Assembly: GCF_001412085.1 (NCBI RefSeq)
Contig: NZ_LKEV01000006.1
Location: 1 to 64,000 of the forward strand
Source: Corynebacterium lowii
Lineage (GTDB): Bacteria; Actinomycetota; Actinomycetes; Mycobacteriales; Mycobacteriaceae
Reading direction: 5' to 3'
Length of the DNA: 64,000 bases
Position numbers and translations under genes: made by a program. The notes under the pieces were generated by a model, which was not told where the DNA came from, ran no database searches, and worked only from the letters and a program-made list of their open reading frames with translations. Below, piece by piece: positions 11,756-21,008 of this stretch; positions within the stretch are counted from its first letter, which is position 1, and every line of letters begins with the position of its first letter.

Positions 11756-12607
11756 ATGACTGTGGGTGATGTTGAGTCCGTAGGGCTCACCGGGCGGCCG
11801 CTGCGTGAGCTTCCCGAGCCTGCTCCATTGGCTCAGCATGGGCCGGCCACGATTGTGGCAATCTGCAACCAGAAGGGCGGGGTGGGTAAGACTACCTCGA
11901 CGATCAACCTGGGGGCTTGCCTGGCGGAATTGGGCCGTAAAGTCCTGCTCGTTGACCTAGACCCGCAGGGCGCACTCTCGGCGGGCCTGGGAGTGGCCCA
12001 CGAGGAACTGGACATCACGGTGTACAACCTCTTGGTGGATAACCACGCGAGTATCCATAGCGCGCTGCACCGCACGAGCGTGCCCGGCATGGACCTGGTG
12101 CCCGCGAATATTGACCTTTCTGCCGCAGAGATTCAGCTGGTTAATGAGGTGGGCCGCGAGCAGACCCTGGCGCGGGTGCTGCGCCCGGTCATGCGTGATT
12201 ATGACTTCATCATTCTGGATTGTCAGCCCTCCTTGGGGCTGCTCACCGTGAATGCTCTGGCCTGCGCCCACGGGGTGATTATCCCGATGGAGTGCGAGTA
12301 CTTCTCGCTGCGCGGCCTGGCCTTACTCACGGACACGGTGGAGAAGGTGCGCGATCGCCTCAATTTTGATCTGGACATTATGGGAATCCTGGTCACGATG
12401 TTTGATCGCCGCACGAGCCATGCCCGCGAGGTGATGTCGCGGGTGGTGGAGGTCTTTGGCGATAAGGTCTTTGACTCCGTGATTACCCGCACGGTGCGTT
12501 TCCCCGAAACCTCCGTGGCGGGGGAGCCGATTATTTCTTGGGCGCCGCGCTCTCAGGGGGCCGAGCAGTACCGCGATTTGGCCAAGGAAGTCATTGAACG
12601 AGCGTGA
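11756..12607 (+). CDS. ParA-family ATPase (ParA-ScpA-ScpB locus)
   Basis: 283 residues. The deviant Walker A is CNQKGGVGKTTSTINLG at about 40-56, followed by LVDLDPQGALSAGLG and Walker B-like DYDFIILDCQPSLG. I chose the ATG at 11756 because AAGGAAG stands seven bases before it; a GTG two codons upstream is also open. This is the second, Scp-linked ParA typical of actinobacteria, not the origin-proximal ParA-ParB. It overlaps scpA by 14 bases, which suggests a link to condensin function. Confidence 0.93.
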   Translation: MTVGDVESVGLTGRPLRELPEPAPLAQHGPATIVAICNQKGGVGKTTSTINLGACLAELGRKVLLVDLDPQGALSAGLGVAHEELDITVYNLLVDNHASIHSALHRTSVPGMDLVPANIDLSAAEIQLVNEVGREQTLARVLRPVMRDYDFIILDCQPSLGLLTVNALACAHGVIIPMECEYFSLRGLALLTDTVEKVRDRLNFDLDIMGILVTMFDRRTSHAREVMSRVVEVFGDKVFDSVITRTVRFPETSVAGEPIISWAPRSQGAEQYRDLAKEVIERA

Positions 12608-13379
12608 GTTTCGGGTAGCCCTGGATAATTTCGAGGGCCCCTTTGATCTGCTGCTTCAGCTGATCTATGCCAAGAAGCTCAACGTCACCGAGGTGGCCCT
12701 GGCGGAGGTAACGGATGAGTTCATTTCTTATACCCGTTTGCTGGGGGAACAAGCGGAATTGGAGGAAACCACGGAGTTTTTGGTGGTTGCCGCCACGCTC
12801 TTGGACCTCAAGGCCGCCAGATTGGTGCCCCGTGGTGAGGTAGATGATGAGGCGGATATTGAGTTGCTCTCCGCCAGGGATCTGCTCTTTGCCCGCCTTT
12901 TGCAGTATCGGGCCTATAAGAAGGTGGCTGATCTGCTGGCCCAGTGGCAGCGGGCGGCACAGCGGCGCTATCCCAGGGCAGTGGGCATGGAGGAGCGCTA
13001 CGCGAAGTTATTGCCGCCGGTGCGGCTTCCGGAGCGGGAGCGCTTCGCGGAGATTGCCGCCGGGGTGTTTCGCCCCCGCCCGCCGGAGGAGGTGGGCACG
13101 GGTCATTTGCACCAGGTGGCGGTGTCCGTGCCGGAACAGGCCGGGCGCATCATGGATATGCTGCGGCTGGTGGGCATTGAGCAGTGGGTGACCTTTGCGG
13201 TGCTCACCAGGGATTGCGAGGTATCCATGCAGGCCGTGGGGAGATTTTTGGCTTTGCTGGAACTCTATAAGGCCAAGGCGGTGGAGGTGAATCAACCGGA
13301 GGCGCTTGGGGAACTCAATGTGGCCTGGACGGGGCTAGAGGTAGATCCCGCGGTGGTGGCTGCGGCCAATTGGGATTAA
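12594..13379 (+). CDS. scpA: Segregation and condensation protein A
   Basis: Kleisin subunit of the SMC-ScpAB condensin. 261 residues from a TTG start (NEREFRVALDNFEGPFDLLLQLI), with AAGGAAG four to ten bases upstream. The N-terminal motif NFEGPFDLLL and TDEFISYTRLLGEQ are characteristic, and the C-terminal winged helix is near 195-245. It overlaps parA and is followed by the rhodanese-like gene and scpB. Confidence 0.95.
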   Translation: MNEREFRVALDNFEGPFDLLLQLIYAKKLNVTEVALAEVTDEFISYTRLLGEQAELEETTEFLVVAATLLDLKAARLVPRGEVDDEADIELLSARDLLFARLLQYRAYKKVADLLAQWQRAAQRRYPRAVGMEERYAKLLPPVRLPERERFAEIAAGVFRPRPPEEVGTGHLHQVAVSVPEQAGRIMDMLRLVGIEQWVTFAVLTRDCEVSMQAVGRFLALLELYKAKAVEVNQPEALGELNVAWTGLEVDPAVVAAANWD

Positions 13380-13393
13380 GTATCGTGGTGCGC

Positions 13394-13963
13394 ATGGCAG
13401 CGATTATTGATGTGGAGCATTGCGCGGGACTGCGAAACAAGGCGGTGCTGCTCTATGCCACGGATAATCCAGGGGAGGGGATTCCCGGTTCCATCGCGGT
13501 GAACCTGGACGAGGGGGTTGATTTTGAGGCGCTGGGCATTAGCGACGACACCCCGGTCATCGTGTACGGGGAACTCGCGGCCGCCGTGTGGTGGATGGCA
13601 AAGGTGGCGGGGCTGAGCAACGTCGCCGTGCTCGACGGTGGACTAGCCGCCTGGGAGGGCTCGGGGAGGGCGTCGGGAGCCCTGGGCGAGCCGAAGAAAC
13701 GCGGGACGATTAAAGCCGAGATGGCGATGGAGTACGTCGCGGAAAAGGCGGAATCCGATGGCTACGTGCACACCGTGGAGGTAGATGAGACCTTGGTGCG
13801 CGAGTTCGTCGATGAGCAGGGGTACTTTGCGGACGCGCGGGACGTGCTAGAAGCCAAGGCGGGGAGCGCACGCGCGCTGATTTTTGCGCGCGGCGAGCGG
13901 GCCTGCGTGGGGGCGCTCGTGGCCACCGTGGCGGGATATGGGGACGTGCGGGTGATTCCGTGA
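13394..13963 (+). CDS. Degenerate rhodanese-like protein
   Basis: About 189 residues from the ATG at 13394 (GTG and TTG starts up to 13370 are open too). It keeps the rhodanese fold signatures PGSIAVNLD and NVAVLDGGLAAWEGSG of the first domain and a shortened second domain. In both halves the loop that should hold the catalytic cysteine lacks it: VIVYGELAAAVWW in the first, LIFARGERACVGA in the second, where the Cys is off position. It is shorter than SseA-type sulfurtransferases (about 275). A rhodanese gene between scpA and scpB is known in corynebacteria. This copy probably has no sulfurtransferase activity. Confidence 0.75.
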   Translation: MAAIIDVEHCAGLRNKAVLLYATDNPGEGIPGSIAVNLDEGVDFEALGISDDTPVIVYGELAAAVWWMAKVAGLSNVAVLDGGLAAWEGSGRASGALGEPKKRGTIKAEMAMEYVAEKAESDGYVHTVEVDETLVREFVDEQGYFADARDVLEAKAGSARALIFARGERACVGALVATVAGYGDVRVIP

Positions 13964-14481
13964 ACGAACTGCGCTCCCAGATTGAGTCCATCTTGCTGGT
14001 GGTGGATACCCCGGTGACTCCGGCGGCGCTGGCGCGGGCCGTGGAGGCGGAGGAATCTGTTGTGGCCGATACTCTCAAAGGCATAGCAAAAGAGTTTGAT
14101 GAGCGGGGATCGGGCTTTGACCTGCGGGAAAATACCGAGGGGTGGCGGCTTTATACCCGCCAGGCCAATGCCCCGGCGGTAGAGGCCTTTGTACTCGATG
14201 GCACCCAAACCCGGCTTTCGCGAGCGGCGCTGGAAACCCTGGCGGTGGTGGCCTACCGTCAGCCGGTCACGAGGGCGCAGGTATCGGCGGTGCGCGGAGT
14301 CAATGTGGACGGCGTGATGCGCACGCTCCAGCTGCGCGGACTCATCAAGGAAGCCGAGGCTCCCTATACCTATGCCACCACGGAGTTATTTCTAGAACTC
14401 ATGGGCATGGACTCTTTGGATAGGTTGCCCGATCTCGCCCCGCTGCTCCCGGAACTCGATCATATTGATGAGGAGTTCTAG
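13960..14481 (+). CDS. scpB: Segregation and condensation protein B
   Basis: Winged-helix subunit of SMC-ScpAB, 173 residues, GTG start overlapping the previous stop. Motifs: LRSQIESILLVVDTPVTP at the start, SRAALETLAVVAYRQPVTR, then VRGVNVDGVMRTLQLRGLI. The acidic end (LDHIDEEF) is normal for the family. Confidence 0.95.
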   Translation: MNELRSQIESILLVVDTPVTPAALARAVEAEESVVADTLKGIAKEFDERGSGFDLRENTEGWRLYTRQANAPAVEAFVLDGTQTRLSRAALETLAVVAYRQPVTRAQVSAVRGVNVDGVMRTLQLRGLIKEAEAPYTYATTELFLELMGMDSLDRLPDLAPLLPELDHIDEEF

Positions 14482-14528
14482 GGGTAGGATGACGAGCGCA
14501 CAGTAAGCATATAAGGAAGGACGCATCT

Positions 14529-15350
14529 GTGAAGGACGAGCCCATCGAGCTCTCTTTTGCCCGCCCCGCGCGGCACCAAAACGTGAGCCTCAACGAGCGC
14601 CGCGAGAATCCCTCGGCGGGAGGAGTTCGCCTTCAGAAGGTCCTCGCCCAGGCAGGGGTGGCCTCGCGGCGGCACTCGGAAGTGCTGATCGACGCCGGGC
14701 GTGTGGAGGTCAATGGCAAGGTGGTAGATCGCCAGGGCATGCGCGTGGACCCGAACGTAGACATCATCCGCGTGGACGGAGTGCGCGTGAACGTCAACGA
14801 GGACACCGTGTACTTTGTGCTCAACAAGCCGCGCGGTATGCAATCGACCATGCACGACGACATGGGGCGGCCCTGCATCGGTGACATCGTGGGCGAGCGC
14901 GTGGCCGCAGGCAAGCGCCTTTTCCACGTGGGCAGGCTGGACGCCGATACCGAGGGCCTCATCATGCTGACCAATGACGGCGAATTAGCCAACCGCCTCA
15001 TGCACCCCAAATACGAGATCACCAAGACCTACATGGCCACGGTGCTCGGAGAGGGCGATCGCGCGCTCGTTTCTACCTTGCGCAAGGGCTTGGAATTGGA
15101 GGATGGCCCGGCCAAGGTGGACTACGTCCAGGTGGTAGACGCCCACAACGGCCAGTCCATCATCCGCGTGGAACTTCACGAAGGGCGCAAGCACATCGTG
15201 CGTCGTCTGCTTAAGGCCGCCGGCTATCCCGTGCAGCGCCTGGTGCGCACCAAGATTCACACGGTGCAACTGGGGGAGCAGAAGCCGGGTTCCATGCGTG
15301 CATTGAATAGTTCTGAATTGGCTAGCTTGTACAAGGCGGTGGGAATGTGA
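14529..15350 (+). CDS. rluB: Ribosomal large-subunit pseudouridine synthase (RsuA/RluB family)
   Basis: 273 residues, GTG start with AAGGAAGG eight bases before. A 30-residue polar N-terminal extension precedes the S4 domain ([20 protein letters not shown]). The catalytic Asp is in [18 protein letters not shown] near residue 140, with the KxLxH-like [11 protein letters not shown] later. RluB modifies 23S U2605 (E. coli numbering). The 3' end overlaps the next gene by four bases, as in the conserved scpB-rluB-cmk-der order. Confidence 0.92.
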   Translation: MKDEPIELSFARPARHQNVSLNERRENPSAGGVRLQKVLAQAGVASRRHSEVLIDAGRVEVNGKVVDRQGMRVDPNVDIIRVDGVRVNVNEDTVYFVLNKPRGMQSTMHDDMGRPCIGDIVGERVAAGKRLFHVGRLDADTEGLIMLTNDGELANRLMHPKYEITKTYMATVLGEGDRALVSTLRKGLELEDGPAKVDYVQVVDAHNGQSIIRVELHEGRKHIVRRLLKAAGYPVQRLVRTKIHTVQLGEQKPGSMRALNSSELASLYKAVGM

Positions 15351-17326
15351 GCGAGTTGATCGTAGCGGTGGACGGCCCCGCTGGGACGGGGAAATCAAGC
15401 ACCTGCCGAGCTCTCGCGGAGAGGCTCGATGCCCTCTACGTGGATACCGGGGCAATGTATCGGGTGGCCACCCTGGCGGTGCTGCGCGCCGGGGTGGACC
15501 CGGCGGATACCCAGGCCGTGATCGAGGTGACCAAAGAGTTGCCCACCGAAGTCGATGAGGAGGCCATTCGCGGCCCGGAGGTTACCCAGCACGTTTCTGT
15601 GGTCTCGGCCATTCCCGAGGTGCGCCAAAACCTCGTGGCCCAGCAGCGCAAGATTGCTCTCGAGGCGGGCCGCGCGATCGTCGAGGGCCGGGACATCGGA
15701 ACCGTGGTATTCCCCGACGCCCCGGTGAAGATCTACCTCACCGCCGACGCCGAGGTGCGCGCCCAGCGCCGCTATGAGCAGGACCTCGCCGCCGGGCGCG
15801 AGGTGGAGTACGAGGCCGTGCTGGCCGATGTGATTCGCCGCGATGAGGCCGATTCCACCCGCGAGGATTCCCCGCTGCGCCCCGCCGAGGACGCCGTGGT
15901 GGTGGATACCTCCCAGATGAGCCTGGAAGAGGTGATTGATAACCTCACCGGGCTCATCCTGGATAGCGAGATGGCCCTGGAATACGAGGATGACCACGAG
16001 AAGGAGGCCCTGTGCACGGTGGCCATCGTGGGGCGCCCCAACGTGGGCAAGTCCTCCCTGGTCAATCGCTTCCTGGGCCGCCGTGAGGCCGTGGTGGAGG
16101 ATACCCCCGGCGTGACGCGCGACCGCGTGAGTTACCTCTCCGATTGGGCCGGGCAGCGCTTTTGGGTGCAAGATACCGGCGGCTGGGACCCCAACGTTAA
16201 GGGGATTCACGCCGCTATCGCGCGCCAGGCAGAGGCCGCGATGGAAACAGCTGATGTGATCGTCTTTGTGGTGGATTCCAAGGTGGGAATCACCGCCACC
16301 GATGAGGTGATGGCCCGGAAGTTGCAGCGCGCCGAGGTTCCGGTGCTGCTGGTGGCCAATAAGTTCGATTCCGATGCCCAATATGCCGATATTGCGGAGC
16401 TATACGCCCTCGGGCTGGGCGATCCCTTCCCCGTCTCCGCGCAGCACGGGCGCGGCGGTGCGGACGTGCTCGATAAGATCGTGGCCTCCTTCCCCGAGGA
16501 GCCCAAGGCGGCGTCGATCGTCTCTGGCCCGCGCCGCGTCGCGCTCGTCGGCAAGCCCAACGTGGGTAAATCCTCCCTGCTCAATAAGTTCACCGGGGAG
16601 GAACGCTCCGTGGTGGACAACGTGGCGGGCACTACCGTGGACCCCGTGGACTCCCTGGTGCAGCTGGACCAACACCTGTGGAAGTTCGTGGATACCGCGG
16701 GCCTGCGCAAGAAGGTACACACGGCGCGGGGCCATGAGTACTATGCCTCGCTGCGCACTCGCGGAGTGATCGACGCCGCGGAGGTGTGCGTCATGCTTAT
16801 CGACGCCTCTGAGCCGATCTCCGAGCAGGACCAGCGAGTGCTGGGGATGATTCTGGACGCCGGTAAGGCGCTGGTGATCGGCATGAATAAGTGGGACCTC
16901 ATGGACGAGGACCGCCGCTGGGAGCTCGACCGCGAGCTGGATTTGCAGCTGGCACACCTGCCCTGGGTGAGCCGCATCAATATCTCCGCCAAGACCGGGC
17001 GCGCCCTGCAAAAACTGGAACCGGCGATGTTGGAGGCCCTGGAGAGCTGGGATCAGCGCATTTCCACCGGGCGGTTGAATAACTGGCTGCGCGAGACCAT
17101 AGCTAAGAATCCGCCGCCGATGAAGAATAACCGCCTGCCCAAGGTGCTCTTTGCTACCCAGGCGAGCACTCGGCCGCCGACCATCGTGCTCTTTACCACC
17201 GGCTTCCTGGACGCAGGCTATCGCCGCTACCTAGAGCGCAAGTTGCGCGAGGAGTTCGGCTTTCACGGTAGCCCGGTGCGCATCGCGGTGCGCGTGCGCG
17301 AGAGGACGAAAGCATCGCAGCGATAG
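15347..17326 (+). CDS. cmk-der: Bifunctional cytidylate kinase / GTPase Der (gene fusion)
   Basis: One frame of 659 residues. Residues 1 to about 212 are CMP kinase: P-loop [38 protein letters not shown] short acidic linker (about 213-222, [10 protein letters not shown]) leads into Der/EngA: first G domain G1 [10 protein letters not shown] near 229, G3 DTGGW, G4 NKFD; second G domain G1 [11 protein letters not shown]3 DTAGL, G4 NKWD; and a KH-like C-terminal domain to the end. In C. glutamicum these are two adjacent genes; fused forms are annotated in other actinobacteria. The fusion ties pyrimidine metabolism to 50S ribosome assembly. GTG start overlaps rluB. Confidence 0.94.
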   Translation: MSELIVAVDGPAGTGKSSTCRALAERLDALYVDTGAMYRVATLAVLRAGVDPADTQAVIEVTKELPTEVDEEAIRGPEVTQHVSVVSAIPEVRQNLVAQQRKIALEAGRAIVEGRDIGTVVFPDAPVKIYLTADAEVRAQRRYEQDLAAGREVEYEAVLADVIRRDEADSTREDSPLRPAEDAVVVDTSQMSLEEVIDNLTGLILDSEMALEYEDDHEKEALCTVAIVGRPNVGKSSLVNRFLGRREAVVEDTPGVTRDRVSYLSDWAGQRFWVQDTGGWDPNVKGIHAAIARQAEAAMETADVIVFVVDSKVGITATDEVMARKLQRAEVPVLLVANKFDSDAQYADIAELYALGLGDPFPVSAQHGRGGADVLDKIVASFPEEPKAASIVSGPRRVALVGKPNVGKSSLLNKFTGEERSVVDNVAGTTVDPVDSLVQLDQHLWKFVDTAGLRKKVHTARGHEYYASLRTRGVIDAAEVCVMLIDASEPISEQDQRVLGMILDAGKALVIGMNKWDLMDEDRRWELDRELDLQLAHLPWVSRINISAKTGRALQKLEPAMLEALESWDQRISTGRLNNWLRETIAKNPPPMKNNRLPKVLFATQASTRPPTIVLFTTGFLDAGYRRYLERKLREEFGFHGSPVRIAVRVRERTKASQR

Positions 17327-18060
17327 GGAAGCGCTACTGAAGAGCCTTCCTGGTATCCCGAATGTTCGTAGAGATACCAGGAAAGGTTCTTTTCTATTTT
17401 GTTCCGAATGTGCGCGGGGGAGCGCAGCCAATAGGAACGGGTGCGCGCCAGGGCGATGATCTCCGGAGGGGTGAGGTGATCGGTCCACTGCGTGCGCAAT
17501 TCCTGGGCGATGGTCCACGGGGCGGCGATGGCGGGCAGAAAACCGGGGCGCAGCACGTCCCCGGCGTGCATGATGCGGGTTAAGCGCAGTACCCAGGGGT
17601 CGGAGACGTCGATAGTATTCCAAGCGAGGAGCACCTGGCCTTTAGGCCGCACGATGCGGTCTAGCTCCGCGCAGGCTTGGGGGACGTCAACCCAATGCCG
17701 GGTCTGCGCGCAGGCGGCCGCGTCCACGCTGTGCTCGGCTAGGGCCGTGTGCTCGGCGGTGGCCTGCCAGGAGGGAGCGTAGCGAGAGGCAAGACGAATC
17801 ATCTCCGCGCTGGGGTCGAGGGCCAATACCTCGTGGTGCTCGGCCAGGGCCTCGGTGAGCTTGCCGGTTCCTGCCCCGATGTCTACGACGCGCCGAAACC
17901 CGCGCAGGAGTTCGATGACCTCGGGCGGATAGCCGGGGCGGGCGTCGTGATAGGTGCGTGCTCCGGTGCGGAAAGCCTGGGCTGAGCCTAGACGCTGCTG
18001 CGCGTCGCGGAAGCGAGGCTGCTCTACTTGGGAAGGGCGCACGGATGGGGATACTAACAA
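17263..18060 (-). CDS. Class I SAM-dependent methyltransferase
   Basis: 265 residues. The SAM motif I is [15 protein letters not shown] near residue 58, motif [13 protein letters not shown], then [16 protein letters not shown]. The fold is a type 11 methyltransferase; the acceptor is unknown. The start is a TTG at 18060; a later start is possible. The 3' end overlaps the end of cmk-der by 64 bases on the opposite strand, so the last 20 or so codons of both genes share DNA. Confidence 0.85.
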   Translation of the reverse strand: MLVSPSVRPSQVEQPRFRDAQQRLGSAQAFRTGARTYHDARPGYPPEVIELLRGFRRVVDIGAGTGKLTEALAEHHEVLALDPSAEMIRLASRYAPSWQATAEHTALAEHSVDAAACAQTRHWVDVPQACAELDRIVRPKGQVLLAWNTIDVSDPWVLRLTRIMHAGDVLRPGFLPAIAAPWTIAQELRTQWTDHLTPPEIIALARTRSYWLRSPAHIRNKIEKNLSWYLYEHSGYQEGSSVALPYRCDAFVLSRTRTAMRTGLP

Positions 18061-18152
18061 CAGGCCCGCCTTCTTGACCAGATTGCCCCAACAGATAAAG
18101 TTTCGGTTATGGTTAGCGGCGAGTCGAGCAATCTCGGACAGGAAGTAGATGG

Positions 18153-19079
18153 GTGGGTGTGGCAGGAATGAAACGACTACGAGCCGTCGTAGCGCTTGTT
18201 GCCGTGGGTATTCTTGCGGGATTGTCTCTGGTGGGACTCGCTTCTATGAAGGACGAGGAAGAAACCGCTGTGGCCTATGAGCCCTTCCAGGAGACACCCC
18301 TGGGGGAGAGCTCCGTGATTGCGATGTCCTCGGCGGGAATGCAGCGGTCCATGATTCTTTCCATGCCCACCACCCCGGCCCCGGAAAAGGGCTATCCCGT
18401 GATCTTCATGTTCCACGGCTGGCAGGAAAATGCCGCCCTCATGCGGGATTACGCGGAAATGGATAATACCGAGGCCATCGTGGTGTACCCGGATGGACTC
18501 ATGCGCGCCTGGGGCGGGGGACCCTATGCCCAGACCAACGACAACAGGGGCGATGAGGCCTTGGTGCGTGACATCATAGGGCGGCTTGAAGTGACCTATT
18601 CCATCAACCGAGAACGAGTGTTCGTCGCGGGCATGTCCAACGGCGGTGGCTTTGCGACGCTCCTGGGGTGCCGGGTCAACGACGTGATTAAGGCCGTGGC
18701 CTCCATATCCTCAGCCAATTACGAGGGTATCCGCTACGGATGTTCCACTGCCCCCATGCCCACATTGGCGATTCACGGCACGGCCGATCAGGTGATGAAC
18801 TTTGAGGGCGGAATACGCCACGGGACTCGTTATTATTCCATCGCGGAGGCCCGCGAAGCCGACGTGGAGCGCAATCAGTGCCGAGAGGCCATCACTAAAC
18901 CGGTGAGCGATACCATCGAGCGCACCGTGTGGCAGGGCTGCGATGCCCGCACGGAGTTCTACACGATTTACGGGGGCGTGCATATTTGGGGCGGCAACCC
19001 CGACGACCTCAACGAGACGGTGCCAAAGCACTTTGCCAGCGACACGGTGCTGGAGTTCTTTGGAGTGGAAAGGGAATAG
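18153..19079 (+). CDS. Exported esterase, PHB depolymerase / feruloyl esterase family (LpqC-like)
   Basis: About 303-308 residues with a signal anchor at the N-terminus (KRLRAVVALVAVGILAGLSL). No lipobox follows, so it is probably secreted or membrane-tethered by the signal. The alpha/beta-hydrolase core has the HGW oxyanion region (VIFMFHGWQENA), nucleophile Ser in AGMSNGGGFATLLGC, Asp in IHGTADQVM, and His in GGVHIWGGN. Start choice: GTG 18153 has AGGAAG seven bases before it; ATG 18168 also works. It is followed two bases later by the broken oxidoreductase gene. Confidence 0.85.
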   Translation: MGVAGMKRLRAVVALVAVGILAGLSLVGLASMKDEEETAVAYEPFQETPLGESSVIAMSSAGMQRSMILSMPTTPAPEKGYPVIFMFHGWQENAALMRDYAEMDNTEAIVVYPDGLMRAWGGGPYAQTNDNRGDEALVRDIIGRLEVTYSINRERVFVAGMSNGGGFATLLGCRVNDVIKAVASISSANYEGIRYGCSTAPMPTLAIHGTADQVMNFEGGIRHGTRYYSIAEAREADVERNQCREAITKPVSDTIERTVWQGCDARTEFYTIYGGVHIWGGNPDDLNETVPKHFASDTVLEFFGVERE

Positions 19080-19081
19080 CG

Positions 19082-20016
19082 ATGAAGGTTATTCAGCACC
19101 GCTTTGGCGGGCCTGAAACGCTGGAAGTAGTGGAATCTGAGCCAGAAAACCCAGGGGCCGATGAGGTGTTGGTGAAGGTTTCTTACGCCGGGGTCAATCC
19201 CATTGACATTATGACCCGCAATGGCGGCGGCATGGCGGGGTTGATGACCTTGCCTTACACCCTGGGTTGGGATCTTTCCGGCACCGTGGAGGTCGTGGGA
19301 GAAGGGGTGAATCTCGCGTTAGGCCAGCGGGTATGCGGCCTGGTGCGCTTTCCGCAGGAGGGCGGAGCCTATGCCAGCAGTGCGGTGGTACCGGCGGACA
19401 ACCTGGTGCCGGTCCCCGAGAATCTTAGCGATGAGGCGGCGGCTGCGTTGCCCCTGGCGGCCATGACCGCCTGGCAGGCCTTCCAGGACACCACCGTGGT
19501 GGAGGAGGGACAGCGGGTGCTCATCACAGGAGCCGGTGGCGGTGTGGGACACCTGGCGGTGCAATTGGCTCACCACCTGGGGCTACGGTGGTGGCCATTG
19601 CTAGCGAGCAAAAGCACGAATGGTTGCGCGGCCTGGGCGCATATGAGACCGTGGACTACCATGACGCGCAGGCGATGGCCGCCATTGAACCCGTGGACGT
19701 GGTGTACAGCCTGGCTCCGGGTTCCTTTGAAGCGGCGCTCAAGGCCGTGAAGAAGGGTGGAATACTGATCTCTCTGGGTGCGGGTTCCGCCGATGTTGAA
19801 GAGAAAGTAAAGGCGGCCGGGGTGCGCTTTGCCGCCACCCACGTGCGCACGCAGCGCGAGTGGTTAGAAGGAGTGATAGACCTCGCCGGGCGGGGAGTGC
19901 TGCTGCCCACGGTGAGCGAGGTCTTTGACCTCAAGAACGCTGCCGAGGCTCACCGGGCTCTGGAGAGCGGGCATACCCAGGGCAAGATCGTGTTGCGGGC
20001 CACGTCCCAGGATTAG
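19082..20016 (+). pseudogene. Zinc-less alcohol dehydrogenase / quinone oxidoreductase, frameshifted
   Basis: A medium-chain dehydrogenase/reductase. The first part (MKVIQHRFGGPETLEVVESE, GVNPIDIMTRNGG, then nucleotide-binding GAGGGVGHLAVQLAHHLG) is in one frame up to about 19582; the rest (ATVVAIASEQKHEW to GKIVLRATSQD) is in the next frame. The break is in a run of four G (19579-19582). One more G gives CTG GGG GCT ACG GTG GTG, which joins both parts into about 310 residues, the normal length. As written, the protein loses the second half of its NADPH-binding domain and should not fold. No other damage is visible, so the change is recent or an error. Confidence 0.85.
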
Positions 20017-20133
20017 TGGTATCGGGGAAGCCACTGGAGGCTATGGCCTCATCGTGAGCGCGCTTGGCCTCCATATAGGCCAGCCGCTCCTGGGCGGGCC
20101 ACGCCCTAGAGTCCTATCGCGCTGATGACTCTG

Positions 20134-20169
20134 AAGGAAAAGAAAAGCGCGGCCCTCGGGCCGCGCTTT
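20134..20169 (-). terminator. Terminator after tRNA-Pro
   Basis: A 12-bp perfect GC-rich stem (20144-20155 with 20158-20169) with a tiny loop lies just 3' of the tRNA on the minus strand. The minus strand then reads TTTTCTTTTCC. On the plus strand it could also stop readthrough from the oxidoreductase gene. Confidence 0.85.
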
Positions 20170-20177
20170 AAGAAGAG

Positions 20178-20251
20178 TCGGACTGACAGGATTTGAACCT
20201 GCGACCCCTACACCCCCAGTGTAGTGCGCTGCCAAACTGCGCCACAGTCCG
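20178..20251 (-). tRNA. tRNA-Pro (anticodon GGG)
   Basis: Read on the minus strand, the acceptor stem CGGACTG/CAGTCCG closes the molecule. The D arm (GGCGCAGTTTGGCAGCGC) follows, then the anticodon stem CTACA/TGTAG around loop CTGGGGG (anticodon GGG), and the T arm with GGTTCAAATCC. The discriminator is A. CCA is not encoded. It reads CCC/CCU proline codons. Two false short frames cover this region. Confidence 0.96.
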
Positions 20252-20302
20252 CCGCTGCATTATCTGCAACGAGAAAGAGGTTACAGCAGTGTGCTTCGAT
20301 TA

Positions 20303-20962
20303 TTAAATCGCCAGTTCAAACCAGGTATTGATGAGGTCTGCGGCGCGCTGAGCGGAATGTCGCGTGGTGAGCATGTGGTTGGCCTGGTTGAGGCTCACGA
20401 GCGATTTATTGGCCGCACGCTGGAAGAGGGATTCGGCCTCGGCAAAGGGCACCACCTCATCCTGCGGGGAGTGGAGCACCAGCAGCGGATTTTCTGCGGC
20501 GATGGGCGGGTAGGAGGCGAGGTCGTGGAGGAACCCCTCGGGGAGATTCACGGTATAGCCCGTGATGGTGGCGGTATCGCCACTGATATAGGGCTGAATG
20601 GAGCGGTAGGGATCGTCGGGGCTGCTCACGGTGACTACGGGGGCGTCGATACCGGCACGCAGTACCGCCGCCCCGCCGAGGGAATGTCCCACGAGCAGGC
20701 TCGGGGCGTCGTAATGCTCGGTGAGCCAGGCGGCGGCCTTGCGCACCTCGGAGATGTTCTCGCTGAGTAGGAGGGAGGAGAAATTAAACCGCAGCGTGGC
20801 GATGCCGTGCTGGGCGAGGCGCTTGCTGATCCGCGCGGTGGCCAGGGTGCGCGTGGACCCGGCGAAGCAATGCGCCATGATGGCATAGGCGCGGGGTTGT
20901 TCGGGAGTATCCAGCGTGCCGGTACTAAAGGGGAGGGTGACGTGTGGGGATTGCATTTTCAC
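20303..20962 (-). CDS. Small alpha/beta hydrolase
   Basis: 219 residues. Motifs: AYAIMAHCFAGSTRTLATARIS (oxyanion region), nucleophile elbow LLVGHSLGGAAVLRAG, acid Asp in LHSPQDEVVPF, and His in NQANHMLTTR. It closely resembles the N-terminal half of the hydrolase-OsmC fusion at 43235-44272 but has no OsmC domain. The start is GTG at 20962 (ATG at 20956 is two codons in). TATTCT close upstream could be a -10 of a near-leaderless transcript. Substrate unknown. Confidence 0.85.
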   Translation of the reverse strand: MKMQSPHVTLPFSTGTLDTPEQPRAYAIMAHCFAGSTRTLATARISKRLAQHGIATLRFNFSSLLLSENISEVRKAAAWLTEHYDAPSLLVGHSLGGAAVLRAGIDAPVVTVSSPDDPYRSIQPYISGDTATITGYTVNLPEGFLHDLASYPPIAAENPLLVLHSPQDEVVPFAEAESLFQRAANKSLVSLNQANHMLTTRHSAQRAADLINTWFELAI

Positions 20963-21008
20963 TAGAATATGGGGGTCGTAAACCGAACGCTAGGGAAGGC
21001 AGCACCTC

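Noticed and set aside
20041..20235. 64-codon frame on minus ending in GVGVAGSNPVSPT
   Set aside because: It is the antisense reading through the tRNA-Pro and its terminator; this peptide is a common false call at tRNA genes.
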